Shown: piece by piece, positions 39,164-47,519 of the stretch | Position numbering within the stretch: the first letter of the stretch is position 1 | How the letters are laid out: each line of letters begins with the position of its first letter | Source of the DNA: Denitrovibrio sp. | Lineage (GTDB): Bacteria; Chrysiogenota; Deferribacteres; Deferribacterales; Geovibrionaceae | Reading direction: 5' to 3' | Length of the DNA stretch: 64,000 nucleotides | NCBI GenBank assembly: GCA_002869145.1 | Contig: PKTM01000026.1 | Span: 62,001-126,000 of the forward strand | Notes under the pieces: generated by a model | The model's input: only the letters and a program-made list of their open reading frames with translations | Database searches by the model: none | Told to the model about the DNA's origin: nothing | Program-made: the position numbers and the translations under genes

Positions 39164-39192
39164 CTGCTCTCGGGTTTTATAGCCCGAGAGCA
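39164..39192 (+). terminator. Terminator-like stem-loop after dctM
   Basis: Perfect 10-base repeat TGCTCTCGGG / CCCGAGAGCA. No long T run follows, so termination strength is uncertain. It lies between convergent dctM and the fused regulator gene. Confidence 0.6.
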
Positions 39193-39257
39193 GGATATGA
39201 TTCTATTGTCAGTTATTTTTGAAGATAGTATTTCATTTACACGGTTCATGAGTCTTT

Positions 39258-40898
39258 TTAAACAGGATCAAACTCATAAAGTTTTTGAGGGTTATCCACT
39301 AGTATTTTGTTTCTGATCTTTTCATCCGGCTCCCAGATTGAAAGGAGATCTAAAATGTCTGCGTCACTCGGCATAGGTACATTTATATAAGGGTGAGGCC
39401 AGTCTGAGGCCCATAGTATTCTGTCCGGATTAGAATTAATAATCGCTTTTGCATACGGGATAGTATCTTCATAAGGATATTTGTTTGATGTTGTTATACG
39501 ATATGCACCTGAGACTTTTGCCCACGCCTTTCCTTCGGCAAGCATTCTGAGCAGTTTATTAAAACCGACGTGTTTTGTGCCTATAGATGTAGGCATATGC
39601 CCCATGTGATCGAACACAACCTCTACCGGTAGTTTTGCCAGTGTATCGAGGTCAGAAAACTCGGACACATCAACAAGCATCTGCAGATGCCAGCCGAACG
39701 GAGCGATCTTGTGAGCCATTTTGCGCACATCAGAAACCTCAATCCCGCTTTTATATAACAGATTTATTCTAACACCTCGAACACCGCACTCGTGCATCCG
39801 CTCCATCTCTTTTTCATCAATGTTTTCATCAACAACAACAACTCCCCTAAAGTTATCACCACCATCCCTTATAGCATCTAGGGTGGCTCTGTTGTCTGTG
39901 CCGTAGACAGAAGGCTGTACTATTACAGCTCTTTCTATGCCCAGATAGCTGAGCATCTCTTTATACTGGGTTAAAGGGGCATCAGGTGGAGTATAGGAGC
40001 GGTGAGGACTGTACGGATACTTGCTTTTAGGTCCGAATATATGTGCATGTGTATCACAGGCGCCTACCGGGACTTTAAGTTTTGGATGTTTGAAGTTCAA
40101 GTCAGCCTGAGCACATGTCGGTATATATAGATCGCCAATGAGTGTCATTCTGCTTTCTTCCCATCCCTGCAGACCCCGCAATCCAAGGTTTTCAGCTGTT
40201 CTCAGAATGGCGTACCATGCCGCCCTGCGTGATTTGTCTGGATCACCTATTCTGATAGCCTCATAGATTTTCTCATAATCTCGTATGCTTTTTCTTAATG
40301 AATTTTTATCTTGAGGCGCTGCCACATTTTTAATTTCAAGACAAGGTCTTATTCTTTGGGCAAGGAACTGCATAAATTCGCTAAAATGTGAGTTGTGTGT
40401 GGCTTCTGCAATGATCTGATGGAATTTTTCTTCTAATGAGGTAAATTCTGTTAAATTATCTTTAATGTTCCTCATCTGCTCCATGATTTTGCCAAGTTTT
40501 TCTATCTGCTCAGTAGTCCGGCGTCTTGCAGCCATGGCAGCACCACCCACTTCCATTTCAATTCGCAGTTCCATAACGCTTCTGAGACCTTCAACAGTGT
40601 CCAGTTCATTTGAATCTATCTTGAATGTCTTAAATTCAAAATCTTCGGCAACGTATGCTCCGACACCCTGTCGTGTTATCACCCATCCTTCTTGTCTGAG
40701 GCTTGCGACCGCCTCCCTTACAACATTACGGCTTACTCCGAAATCTTTGGCAAGCTGCGTTTCAGAAGGGAGTTTTGAGCCCGGAGGAAAAATCCCTTCT
40801 TTAATTTTATGTGAAATTTGTGATGTGATCTCAGCTGGCAGGCGCTTAGGACGATTTAATGGCGTAAAACCTCTTTTAGCATCATTTTTATTAACCAT
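39258..40898 (-). CDS. FadR-type GntR regulator fused to a LigI-like amidohydrolase
   Basis: 546 residues. Residues 21-85 are a GntR winged helix (GSKLPSETQLAKDFGVSRNVV); ~105-235 form an FCD ligand domain (AEATHNSHFSEFM). A linker with Met251 leads into an amidohydrolase: HxH in CDTHAHIFGP (282-286), FDHMGHM and WASDWPHP. The catalytic half is a close parallel of the enzyme at 35377. All active-site landmarks remain, so it may be both enzyme and regulator, or use the barrel as a sensor. An internal ATG (40148, Met251) could also give the enzyme alone, which hints at an origin by fusion of two adjacent genes. It converges on the TRAP operon it probably controls. Confidence 0.88.
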   Translation of the reverse strand: MVNKNDAKRGFTPLNRPKRLPAEITSQISHKIKEGIFPPGSKLPSETQLAKDFGVSRNVVREAVASLRQEGWVITRQGVGAYVAEDFEFKTFKIDSNELDTVEGLRSVMELRIEMEVGGAAMAARRRTTEQIEKLGKIMEQMRNIKDNLTEFTSLEEKFHQIIAEATHNSHFSEFMQFLAQRIRPCLEIKNVAAPQDKNSLRKSIRDYEKIYEAIRIGDPDKSRRAAWYAILRTAENLGLRGLQGWEESRMTLIGDLYIPTCAQADLNFKHPKLKVPVGACDTHAHIFGPKSKYPYSPHRSYTPPDAPLTQYKEMLSYLGIERAVIVQPSVYGTDNRATLDAIRDGGDNFRGVVVVDENIDEKEMERMHECGVRGVRINLLYKSGIEVSDVRKMAHKIAPFGWHLQMLVDVSEFSDLDTLAKLPVEVVFDHMGHMPTSIGTKHVGFNKLLRMLAEGKAWAKVSGAYRITTSNKYPYEDTIPYAKAIINSNPDRILWASDWPHPYINVPMPSDADILDLLSIWEPDEKIRNKILVDNPQKLYEFDPV

Positions 40899-40933
40899 TT
40901 TCTCTGTAATTCCTTTATAGCCATTATTTATAA

Positions 40934-40964
40934 GTTATCATACAACTAGACATCATACAATGTC
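40934..40964. promoter_or_regulatory. Candidate operator for the FadR-type regulator (autoregulatory side)
   Basis: Two direct copies of ATCATACAA 15 bp apart; the second sits in GACATCATACAATGTC, whose GACAT / ATGTC ends are a perfect inverted repeat. It is 36-66 bp before the regulator start. The same 13-mer is upstream of the TRAP cassette (35263). Confidence 0.5.
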
Positions 40965-41034
40965 AACAATAGCAAACCCTTTTCAGTAAGATGAATACGA
41001 AATACATACAGATATTGTCAGATTACCAGTCAGG

Positions 41035-41214
41035 TGATATTGATATTGCCAGAAATGAAGGCACATACAAAAAGACGATTACAAGGTACTCAAATCCGAT
41101 GTTGTTAATCATAGACGAATTTCCGCTTCTCAAGCCCAATGAAAATGACGCAAAGACATCTTCGAGCTTCTTCATCGTTGGCGAAAAAAATCGTCAGCTA
41201 TTTTATGCTCATAA
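41035..41214 (+). pseudogene. istB: istB remnant (IS21 family)
   Basis: About 180 bp strongly similar to the middle of the intact istB at 56245-56410: DIARNEGTYKKT and SNPMLLIIDE (Walker B) are retained. A frame shift breaks it after KPNEND, and it stops abruptly where an integrase 3' end begins. It marks an earlier IS21 insertion that later recombined. Confidence 0.75.
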
Positions 41215-41387
41215 CAAGATACGCTAAATATGTGAAAGCAGTAGAGTTTCGGCAGTCCAAAATCGTGGCATTTCTTTCCTCAGAAAAACCTATCGACAGC
41301 GAAGCTCGGAGCAGAAATGCATCCGATCATGATGCATTTTGTCAGAATGCTGTCAGAAACGAAAAAACCCTGTCATCAAATAATTGA
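41215..41387 (+). pseudogene. Tyrosine recombinase 3' fragment
   Basis: Codes RYAKYVKAVEF, including the catalytic Tyr region, through SEARSRNASDHD; the rest of the gene is missing. The reading frame diverges near the end from the copy at 46867 because of a small indel. It is joined directly to the istB remnant, a recombination scar. Confidence 0.75.
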
Positions 41388-41396
41388 TAACAGGGT
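41367..41396 (+). terminator. Rho-independent terminator of the integrase remnant
   Basis: ACCCTGT / ACAGGGT outer repeat with inner ATCAA / TTGAT pairing, followed by CCTTTTT. The same structure is in copy 2 at 47274-47303, with one mismatch. Confidence 0.75.
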
Positions 41397-41407
41397 CCTT
41401 TTTAGAA

Positions 41408-41432
41408 TGCCGAGAGAGCGACTTGAACTCTA
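41408..41432 (-). other. Attachment-site remnant from a tRNA-Leu-like 3' end, copy 1
   Basis: On the minus strand it reads GAGTTCAAGTCGCTCTCTCGGCA: a T-loop (TTCAAGT), T-stem and acceptor strand TCTCGGC with A73, as in tRNA-Leu. No 5' tRNA half is adjacent, so it is a remnant. Phages and islands often integrate at such 3' ends beside their integrase. Confidence 0.55.
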
Positions 41433-41767
41433 ATTCATATGGGAATCAGCGGGAAGTACAGGGAGCTAAAGTGAACAACAAGAATCACTTAACTCGACAT
41501 GCTATTTCCCGCATATTCCCGCTATTTCACTCAATCTGTCAGAATCCTGTCAGAATGGATTTATACGCGAAATAAGAAAAGAACGGTGCTAATTAACTGG
41601 AAGCTCGTTCTTAGCTACCTCAAAAGCAATTTAGCAAAGTATATAGACGTTATAAAAAAGCCACTGTATAAAATATTCAAAAAGTCTTATGTGATAAAAC
41701 CCATTATTATTATAGCTTTACTCGACTAATCAAAAAAGACTAAATTATGATTGACAGCATAATAGAC

Positions 41768-41781
41768 ATAAGATATCTTAT
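41768..41781. promoter_or_regulatory. 14-bp palindrome, candidate operator of the TTT cassette
   Basis: ATAAGATATCTTAT is a perfect palindrome about 80 bp before the amidohydrolase gene. UTRA-type GntR regulators bind short AT-rich palindromes, and one is encoded at the other end of the cassette (45911). The link is inferred. Confidence 0.4.
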
Positions 41782-41859
41782 ATACATAAGTTACACATGT
41801 TCTCCTGTGGAATTTTTATTAAATTTTTAGATCGCAAAAGGTCTTTAGAGAGGAAAGAT

Positions 41860-42732
41860 ATGCCGATAGTTAACATTGATGGAGCTTTCGATCTTCATAT
41901 TCATACAAAACCATCCCTATTCAACAGAACTCTTAACGATATAGATATGGCAAAACATGCAGCAGAATCAGGACTGCGCGGAATCCTTGTGAAAAACCAC
42001 TTCGAATCGACAGTGGGCAGGGCAGAGCTTGCTGATTATGTTGTCGATGGGACACGTGTTTTTGGTGGACTAGTTCTGAATAGATTTGCAGGGGGAATAA
42101 ACCCTGTTGCTGTAGAAAATGCTCTGGGGCTTGGTGCAAAAGAGATATGGATGCCGACTGTTGATGCAAAACAGCACTGTGATGTTTTCGGCGGATGCGG
42201 CGGCTACTCCTATCAGAAGACAGACGCTAATGTTGTCCATGAGCCTGTCAGCGTTCTCGGAGAAGACGGCGCTCTCACTCAGGATGCGAAAGATGTTCTC
42301 ACTCTCGTGAAAGAGGCAGATGTTATCCTCGGTACAGCCCATATATCAAAAGAGGAAGTTTTTCTTCTGGCTCAGTTTGCAAAAGATATCGATTTCAAAA
42401 AGCTTCTCATAACTCACCCATATTTTGACCCGCCAAAGCTGAATATAGACGAACAGAGGGCGCTTGTTGACCTCGGTGCAACACTTGAGCTCTGCGCAGG
42501 GAACATTTATCCGATCCCTGGCACTGCAAGGCTGGATGATTATCTGGCTACTATTGAAGCTCTTGGGGTAAAAAATCTGATTATTGCAAGTGATGCAGGC
42601 CAGCCGAGAAAATCTATGCCTGCAGAAGTTATCCGTGTTTTTACCCAATGCCTTATGGAGAAGGGTGTAACTCAGGAGATGATCGACATGATGATAAAAA
42701 TTAATCCAGCCGTATTGCTTGGTTTGGAATAA
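41860..42732 (+). CDS. DUF6282-like amidohydrolase-fold protein
   Basis: 290 residues from ATG 41860 (GAGAGG upstream); the longer frame has no ribosome site. The start FDLHIHTKPS holds an HxH pair; ILVKNHFEST, VVLGTAHISKEEV, LLITHPYFDPP and IIASDAGQP supply further conserved His/Asp positions of a metal-dependent hydrolase barrel. It resembles the DUF6282 group, whose substrate is unknown. It heads an operon with a TTT transporter, so it likely acts on the imported acid. Confidence 0.75.
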   Translation: MPIVNIDGAFDLHIHTKPSLFNRTLNDIDMAKHAAESGLRGILVKNHFESTVGRAELADYVVDGTRVFGGLVLNRFAGGINPVAVENALGLGAKEIWMPTVDAKQHCDVFGGCGGYSYQKTDANVVHEPVSVLGEDGALTQDAKDVLTLVKEADVILGTAHISKEEVFLLAQFAKDIDFKKLLITHPYFDPPKLNIDEQRALVDLGATLELCAGNIYPIPGTARLDDYLATIEALGVKNLIIASDAGQPRKSMPAEVIRVFTQCLMEKGVTQEMIDMMIKINPAVLLGLE

Positions 42733-42757
42733 TTATATATCCTTAGGAGGAATTGAG

Positions 42758-43720
42758 ATGAAAAAGATTACTGCTGTTTTTATTATGGCTATTGTACTTA
42801 TAAGCTTTTCAGCTTTTGCTGCTGAGTTTCCGTCAAAGCCTGTAACACACATTATCCCTGCGAAAGCGGGCGGCGGCTTCGACCGTTCATCAAGAGTGCT
42901 GAGCCTTGGCTGGCAGGAAATACTCAGACAGCCTGTAAAATTTGACTATTCTCCGGGCGCATCCGGTGCTATCGGTTTCGGTAAGATGATGTCTAAGCCT
43001 GCTGACGGCTACACAACTATCATGACAACCATCGCAATGCACGCTATGGGTGTTAATACTGGTGCACAAAAATTTGGATGGGACGAGATAGGCTTCGTAG
43101 GAAACCTTATCACAGACCCGAACGTACTCCTTGTACATAACGATTCTCCTTATAAAACCATACAGGACTTTATTGAGGCGGGTAAAAAAGCTGAGAAACC
43201 ACTTACAATCTCAACATCTCACCCGAAAGCGGTTTCATCACTCGCTGCGAAGATTTTCATCGAGCTGACAGGAATCAATGCGAAAGTTGTTGCTTTCAGC
43301 GGTGGTTCTGCTGCGAGAAATGCACTTGCCGGGAAACAGGTTGATGCCTGCGTCGGTCCATATTTCTCATCATCCTCGCAAAAGGATTTCATTCATGCAG
43401 TAGCTTCCTTTACTAAAAAGAAGGTTTGGGACGGGCTTTGGGATGTTCCTACTCTTACAGAAGCTACAGGCAAAGAGTTTCCAGTACTTGTTGAGCCTTT
43501 TGCTTTTATGATCAGAAGAGACACTATTAAGAAGAACCCTGAAAACTATGAGAAGATGGTTGCCACTTTCAAAGAAGCGATTACTTCAGAAAAGGTAAAA
43601 GTAGCTGCTGAGAAGCAGGGGATGGCTCCTTTTATTGACTATTGGTCACCGCAGGAGTGTGATCAGTACGTTCAGGACTTTCAGGCTGTTTGGGCGAAAT
43701 ACAAGCACTTGATGGATTAA
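42758..43720 (+). CDS. tctC: TTT transporter substrate-binding protein
   Basis: 320 residues with a signal peptide (AVFIMAIVLISFSAFAA). TctC/Bug fold: FPSKPVTHIIPAKAGGGFDRSSRVL and PVKFDYSPGASGAIGFGKMM are the conserved ligand-binding loops, and GGSAARNALAGKQVDACVG the domain-2 loop. It binds a carboxylate or similar anion. AGGAGG precedes the ATG. A stem-loop follows. Confidence 0.92.
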   Translation: MKKITAVFIMAIVLISFSAFAAEFPSKPVTHIIPAKAGGGFDRSSRVLSLGWQEILRQPVKFDYSPGASGAIGFGKMMSKPADGYTTIMTTIAMHAMGVNTGAQKFGWDEIGFVGNLITDPNVLLVHNDSPYKTIQDFIEAGKKAEKPLTISTSHPKAVSSLAAKIFIELTGINAKVVAFSGGSAARNALAGKQVDACVGPYFSSSSQKDFIHAVASFTKKKVWDGLWDVPTLTEATGKEFPVLVEPFAFMIRRDTIKKNPENYEKMVATFKEAITSEKVKVAAEKQGMAPFIDYWSPQECDQYVQDFQAVWAKYKHLMD

Positions 43721-43747
43721 TACTACATAAATAAGATAGTTACAATA

Positions 43748-43774
43748 AAGCGGGGTGATCTCGTGCCCCGCCTT
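43748..43774 (+). terminator. Intra-operon stem-loop
   Basis: GCGGGG / CCCCGC with flanking AAA / TTT and trailing TTT lies between the binding-protein gene and tctB. As with the TRAP operon, it may limit membrane-subunit expression. Confidence 0.65.
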
Positions 43775-43794
43775 TCATTAACTGCGAGGCAGTC

Positions 43795-44259
43795 ATGGAC
43801 AAACAGAAAAAATCAGTCAATTATGGAGAGCTGGTTATTCCGGCACTCACAGTTTTATTTGCCGTTGCGTTCTTTATTCAGACACGCGAGGCTCCTATGG
43901 TCGCTATGAAGTGGCCTCTAATGGTCTTTATAATGCTGGCGGTCATGCTGGCACTTGTTATCTATAATTTTATCTTTGTAAGCCCAGAGACGGGAGGCAG
44001 ATCTCTTAATCTGCAAACCCTGAAAAAACCTCTGTTGATACTCATATTTCCAATCGTGTACATCTTGTCCATGAACTACTTAGGTTTTGCTCTCAGCAGT
44101 CTTATATTCTTAAACGTGATGTTCAGGCTGCTGGGTGCGAAATCTTACGTCAGAAACTTGATAGTATCTATTATTCTGGTCGGGCTCCTTCATTTTGCCC
44201 TTAATATTTTAATGCAGATGTCTTTCCCGCAGCTCGGGATTGGCATACTGAATCTTTAG
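43795..44259 (+). CDS. tctB: TTT transporter small membrane subunit
   Basis: 154 residues with four or five helices (LVIPALTVLFAVAFFI, VFIMLAVMLALVIYNFIFV, LILIFPIVYILSMNYLGF, LIVSIILVGLLHFALNIL). Sequence is weakly conserved in this family; position between tctC and tctA is the main support. It couples to TctA as a permease partner. Confidence 0.85.
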   Translation: MDKQKKSVNYGELVIPALTVLFAVAFFIQTREAPMVAMKWPLMVFIMLAVMLALVIYNFIFVSPETGGRSLNLQTLKKPLLILIFPIVYILSMNYLGFALSSLIFLNVMFRLLGAKSYVRNLIVSIILVGLLHFALNILMQMSFPQLGIGILNL

Positions 44260-44268
44260 GAGGCTGAC

Positions 44269-45777
44269 ATGGATGTTATGAGTATAGATGTCTTTTATCA
44301 GGGATTAGCGCTTCTGATGCGCCCTGAAAACCTTATGTGGATTCCTATCGGCATGTTTCTCGGTCTTATGATCGGAGCTGTGCCCGGATTTAACGATACA
44401 AACTTCCTAGCTATAGTGCTTCCATTTACAGCCTATATGAGCCCGATGAATGCAGTGGTGTTTATGATGTCCTGCTTCTGTGCTTCTCAGGCTGCGGGTT
44501 CCATACCGGCCATCCTCCTTAATATACCCGGAACCCCTTCGAATGCGCCGACCTGCCTGGAAGGATTTAAAATGACCCGTAAAGGCAAAGCGGGCTACGC
44601 CCTTGGTCTATCTCTCGGAGCTTCCACTGTGGGCGGAGTCATAACAGCTATTATAACACTTATCATCACTCCAGTTGTAGGCGTGTATGCACTCAACTTC
44701 GGGCCCGCTGAGCTTTTCATGATGGCGCTTTTCGGAATGACAGCTGTAGGTTCACTTACGGGTAAATCCCTTACGAAAGGTCTTATGTCATCTGCGCTTG
44801 GTCTTTTTGTTGCCTGCGTGGGGACAGAATTCCAGCAGGGGTATACAAGAGCCAGTTTTGGTTTTTTTGAGCTTTATGAGGGTTTTCCGCTTATTCCGGT
44901 TCTTCTCGGTGTGTTCGGCTTCAGCGAGCTTTTCAGTCTTGTAGAGCAGAAAGCGATCGTGGCAGAATCCGAAGACGGTGAGAAATCAAAGAACGGTTTT
45001 GATTCTATACTTGAGGGTGTTTATGCATCATTTAAATATAAGATGAATATCCTTCGCTCCTCACTTATTGGGCTTCTGGTGGGACTTATACCCGGCACAG
45101 GTGCTGCGATAGCCACTTGGGTCAGCTATGGTCAGGCTAAACAATGGAGTAAAACACCGGAAAAATTCGGAACAGGACACGACGAAGGTCTCGTTGCTAC
45201 TGATGCGTGCAATAATGGTGTGCCGGGCGGAGCGCTTATCCCTACAGTAACACTTGGCATCCCCGGTTCCGGTACAACACTTGTGATAATGGCTGCTCTG
45301 ATGATAAACGGCATAACACCTGGTCCAAGCTTCTTCAGTGAACATGCTGTTGAGGCGTATGCAATTCTATATTCTCTGGTGGCTGCGAACTTGTTTCTGC
45401 TGCCTGCTGGGCTTATCGTTGCCAGACTGGCAAGCAATGTGACTGTTGTTCCAAATAAATATCTTGTTCCTGTTATAGCTATATTCTGTATGATTGGCGG
45501 TTTTGCATGGCGCCAGATGCCTTTTGATATGTATCTTGTGGTTATTTTTGGTGTCTTTGGTGCACTCTTGTCTAAATATGGATATTCTGTTCCGGCTTTT
45601 TTGCTGGCTATGCTTCTTGGTCCTCTTGCAGAGCGTAACTTCTATTGGGCAATGGAAATCAACGGAGTTGAGTCTTTCATGCGTCCAATCGCTCTGGTTA
45701 TCTTTATAGCCACAATATGTGTTCTTATTCTTCCCGGTATTCTTCAGAAAATGGCGAATAAAGGAAAAAACGGATAG
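44269..45777 (+). CDS. tctA: TTT transporter large membrane subunit
   Basis: 502 residues, about 12 helices. TctA motifs: MIGAVPGFNDTNFLAIVLPF, GSIPAILLNIPGTPSNAPT, GLLVGLIPGTGAAIATWVSYG and NNGVPGGALIPTVTLGIPGSG. The duplicated PGxxG(T) loops are typical of the TctA fold. It forms the channel with TctB. An AGGAGG-like site precedes the ATG, 9 bp after tctB. Confidence 0.94.
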   Translation: MDVMSIDVFYQGLALLMRPENLMWIPIGMFLGLMIGAVPGFNDTNFLAIVLPFTAYMSPMNAVVFMMSCFCASQAAGSIPAILLNIPGTPSNAPTCLEGFKMTRKGKAGYALGLSLGASTVGGVITAIITLIITPVVGVYALNFGPAELFMMALFGMTAVGSLTGKSLTKGLMSSALGLFVACVGTEFQQGYTRASFGFFELYEGFPLIPVLLGVFGFSELFSLVEQKAIVAESEDGEKSKNGFDSILEGVYASFKYKMNILRSSLIGLLVGLIPGTGAAIATWVSYGQAKQWSKTPEKFGTGHDEGLVATDACNNGVPGGALIPTVTLGIPGSGTTLVIMAALMINGITPGPSFFSEHAVEAYAILYSLVAANLFLLPAGLIVARLASNVTVVPNKYLVPVIAIFCMIGGFAWRQMPFDMYLVVIFGVFGALLSKYGYSVPAFLLAMLLGPLAERNFYWAMEINGVESFMRPIALVIFIATICVLILPGILQKMANKGKNG

Positions 45778-45910
45778 ATCTTAATGCTGCCTGCGCTGGC
45801 TAGTACAGATGCGTGCAGCTCTCTTCAAAATATATTGTCTTGATAAGAAGTGCTTTTTTTGGCAGAATATTCAAAAAAGATATTTCAGACCTTAAGAGTG
45901 TAAAACAATC

Positions 45911-46642
45911 ATGGCTATAAAAGACCTCAACGTACAAAATGAAAAACCTCTGTATATACAGCTTGTTGAGCTTATTAAAGAGCGCATAGCGGATAATATC
46001 TGGAGCATCGGGATGATGATTCCTTCTGAAAATGAGCTCGCAAGAGAGCTTGATGTATCCGCTGGCACAGTAAAAAAGGCTCTGAATGTGTGTGTGCAGG
46101 ACGGAGTACTCTTTCGCAGACAGGGTAAGGGGACTTTTGTAGCCAGCCCTGATTTTTCCAAGAGCTTTAACAGATTCTTTAGGTTCGCCTCAAAAGATGG
46201 TGAGCAGAATATCCCTGCAACTGAAACGCTTGTTTTGGAAGTTATCGAAGCACCATCTGAGATTGCTGAAAAGCTTAAAATTACAACAGGCGAGAAGGTA
46301 ATCAAGTATCGCAGAACAAGAACCCTTAATGGAATAACTTTCGTAGTAGAAGACATATATCTTATTTATGAAACTTTTAAAGGGTTTGAAAACTATAACC
46401 TTAGCGGTAAATTTCTTTATCCTATTTTTCATTCTGACTTCGGTACACCTATCCTCTGGGCAAAAGAAGACATTCACCCTGATGTGGCAGATAAAAACAC
46501 TGCTGAGCTTTTAGGGATCGAGCTTAAAGCACCTGTAATGTGTATCGAGCGTATCGCATATACACATAAAGATCAGCCGGTGGAGGTTCGTTTCAGTATC
46601 GGCCGCGGTGATACTTTCAGGTACAGTATTATTGTCCGTTAA
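45911..46642 (+). CDS. GntR-family regulator, HutC/UTRA type
   Basis: 243 residues. The N-terminal winged helix (IPSENELARELDVSAGTVKKALN) and FRRQGKGTFVA wing match GntR regulators; the C-terminal half is a UTRA ligand domain ending VRFSIGRGDTFRYSI. It is the last gene of the TTT cassette and probably represses it, with the cassette's substrate as inducer. The start has only a weak ribosome site. Confidence 0.9.
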   Translation: MAIKDLNVQNEKPLYIQLVELIKERIADNIWSIGMMIPSENELARELDVSAGTVKKALNVCVQDGVLFRRQGKGTFVASPDFSKSFNRFFRFASKDGEQNIPATETLVLEVIEAPSEIAEKLKITTGEKVIKYRRTRTLNGITFVVEDIYLIYETFKGFENYNLSGKFLYPIFHSDFGTPILWAKEDIHPDVADKNTAELLGIELKAPVMCIERIAYTHKDQPVEVRFSIGRGDTFRYSIIVR

Positions 46643-46866
46643 TCATTTACTCCTGACTAATTAGTTGTACACTTTGAGATTTTTATAAGATTTCCGTAAA
46701 TTTACTTATTAGATTTTAAGCTCAAATCACAATATTGACTTAAATGAACAACAATTATATTTAAATTGAAAAAATTACAACACTCAGTGAGTTTGAGGTA
46801 TTCAATTGGACATAGAGCTTTTAGCAACAACAGCTGTCAAGCAAAGTATCTCTACTACAGATGTAA

Positions 46867-47340
46867 GCTCTTAAAAACCAGAAGCAGCATACTTATCTGA
46901 AGTCGGAATTCATCTTCGTGAACCAATATGGAGAGCCGTGGAAATCATCAGAACATATCATGCGTCAGGTTTGGAAACCTACACTAAAGAAGCTTGGCAT
47001 AGCTTTTAGGATTATTTATCAGTGCAGACATACTCACGCAAGCCTGTCTATTCTGGCAGGTGACAACCTTGCTCACATAGCTGAGCGTATGGGCCACAAA
47101 AACGTTGGTACAGTCATTACAAGATACGCAAAGTATGTGAAAGCAGTAGAGTTTCAGCAGCCCAAAATCGGGGCATTTCTTTCCTCAGAAAAACCTATCG
47201 ACAGCGAAGCTCGGAGCAGAAATGCATCCGATCATGATGCATTTTGTCAGAATGCTGTCAGAAACGAAAAAAGACCCCGTCATCAAACAATTGATAACAG
47301 GGTCCTTTTTAAAATGCCGAGAGAGAGACTTGAACTCTAA
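46867..47340 (+). pseudogene. Tyrosine recombinase, C-terminal fragment
   Basis: In frame from ALKNQKQHTYLKSEFIFVNQYG on, with the catalytic core at CRHTHASLSILAGDN (Arg-His) and MGHKNVGTVITRYAKYV (His, then Tyr). An in-frame stop at 46864 and no similar sequence upstream show the N-terminal half is lost. The final residues (MPRERLEL) are coded by the att-like site, the usual overlap of integrase gene and tRNA target. It is probably inactive. Confidence 0.8.
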
Positions 47341-47467
47341 TTCATATGGGAATCAGCGGGAAGTACAGGGAGCTAAAGTGAACAACAATAATCACTTAAC
47401 TCCATATGCTATTTCCCGCATATTCCCGCTATTTCACTCAATCTGTCAGAATCCTGTCAGAATGGAT
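47119..47467 (+). repeat. Direct repeat, copy 2 (integrase 3' end, terminator, att-like site)
   Basis: Second copy of the 41214-41560 repeat, with about 350 bp, a few substitutions and a 2-bp indel. It closes the 5.9 kb segment holding the TTT cassette and opens the AT-rich island. Confidence 0.9.
47315..47339 (-). other. Attachment-site remnant from a tRNA-Leu-like 3' end, copy 2
   Basis: On the minus strand: GAGTTCAAGTCTCTCTCTCGGCA. Same features as copy 1 (41408), with one base changed. No intact tRNA adjoins it in this window. Confidence 0.55.
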
Positions 47468-47519
47468 AAACAAAAATGTTTAGCATTATGTCAATATATT
47501 TTAGTTTTGTATAGTGACA

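Larger units (their letters stand above)
41214..41560 (+). repeat. Direct repeat, copy 1 (integrase 3' end, terminator, att-like site)
   Basis: About 347 bp that recurs at 47119-47467 with few differences. It contains the integrase tail from RYAKYVKAVEF, a stem-loop (41367-41396) and the tRNA-like sequence at 41408. The two copies are 5.9 kb apart in the same orientation and bracket the TTT transporter cassette. Confidence 0.9.
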
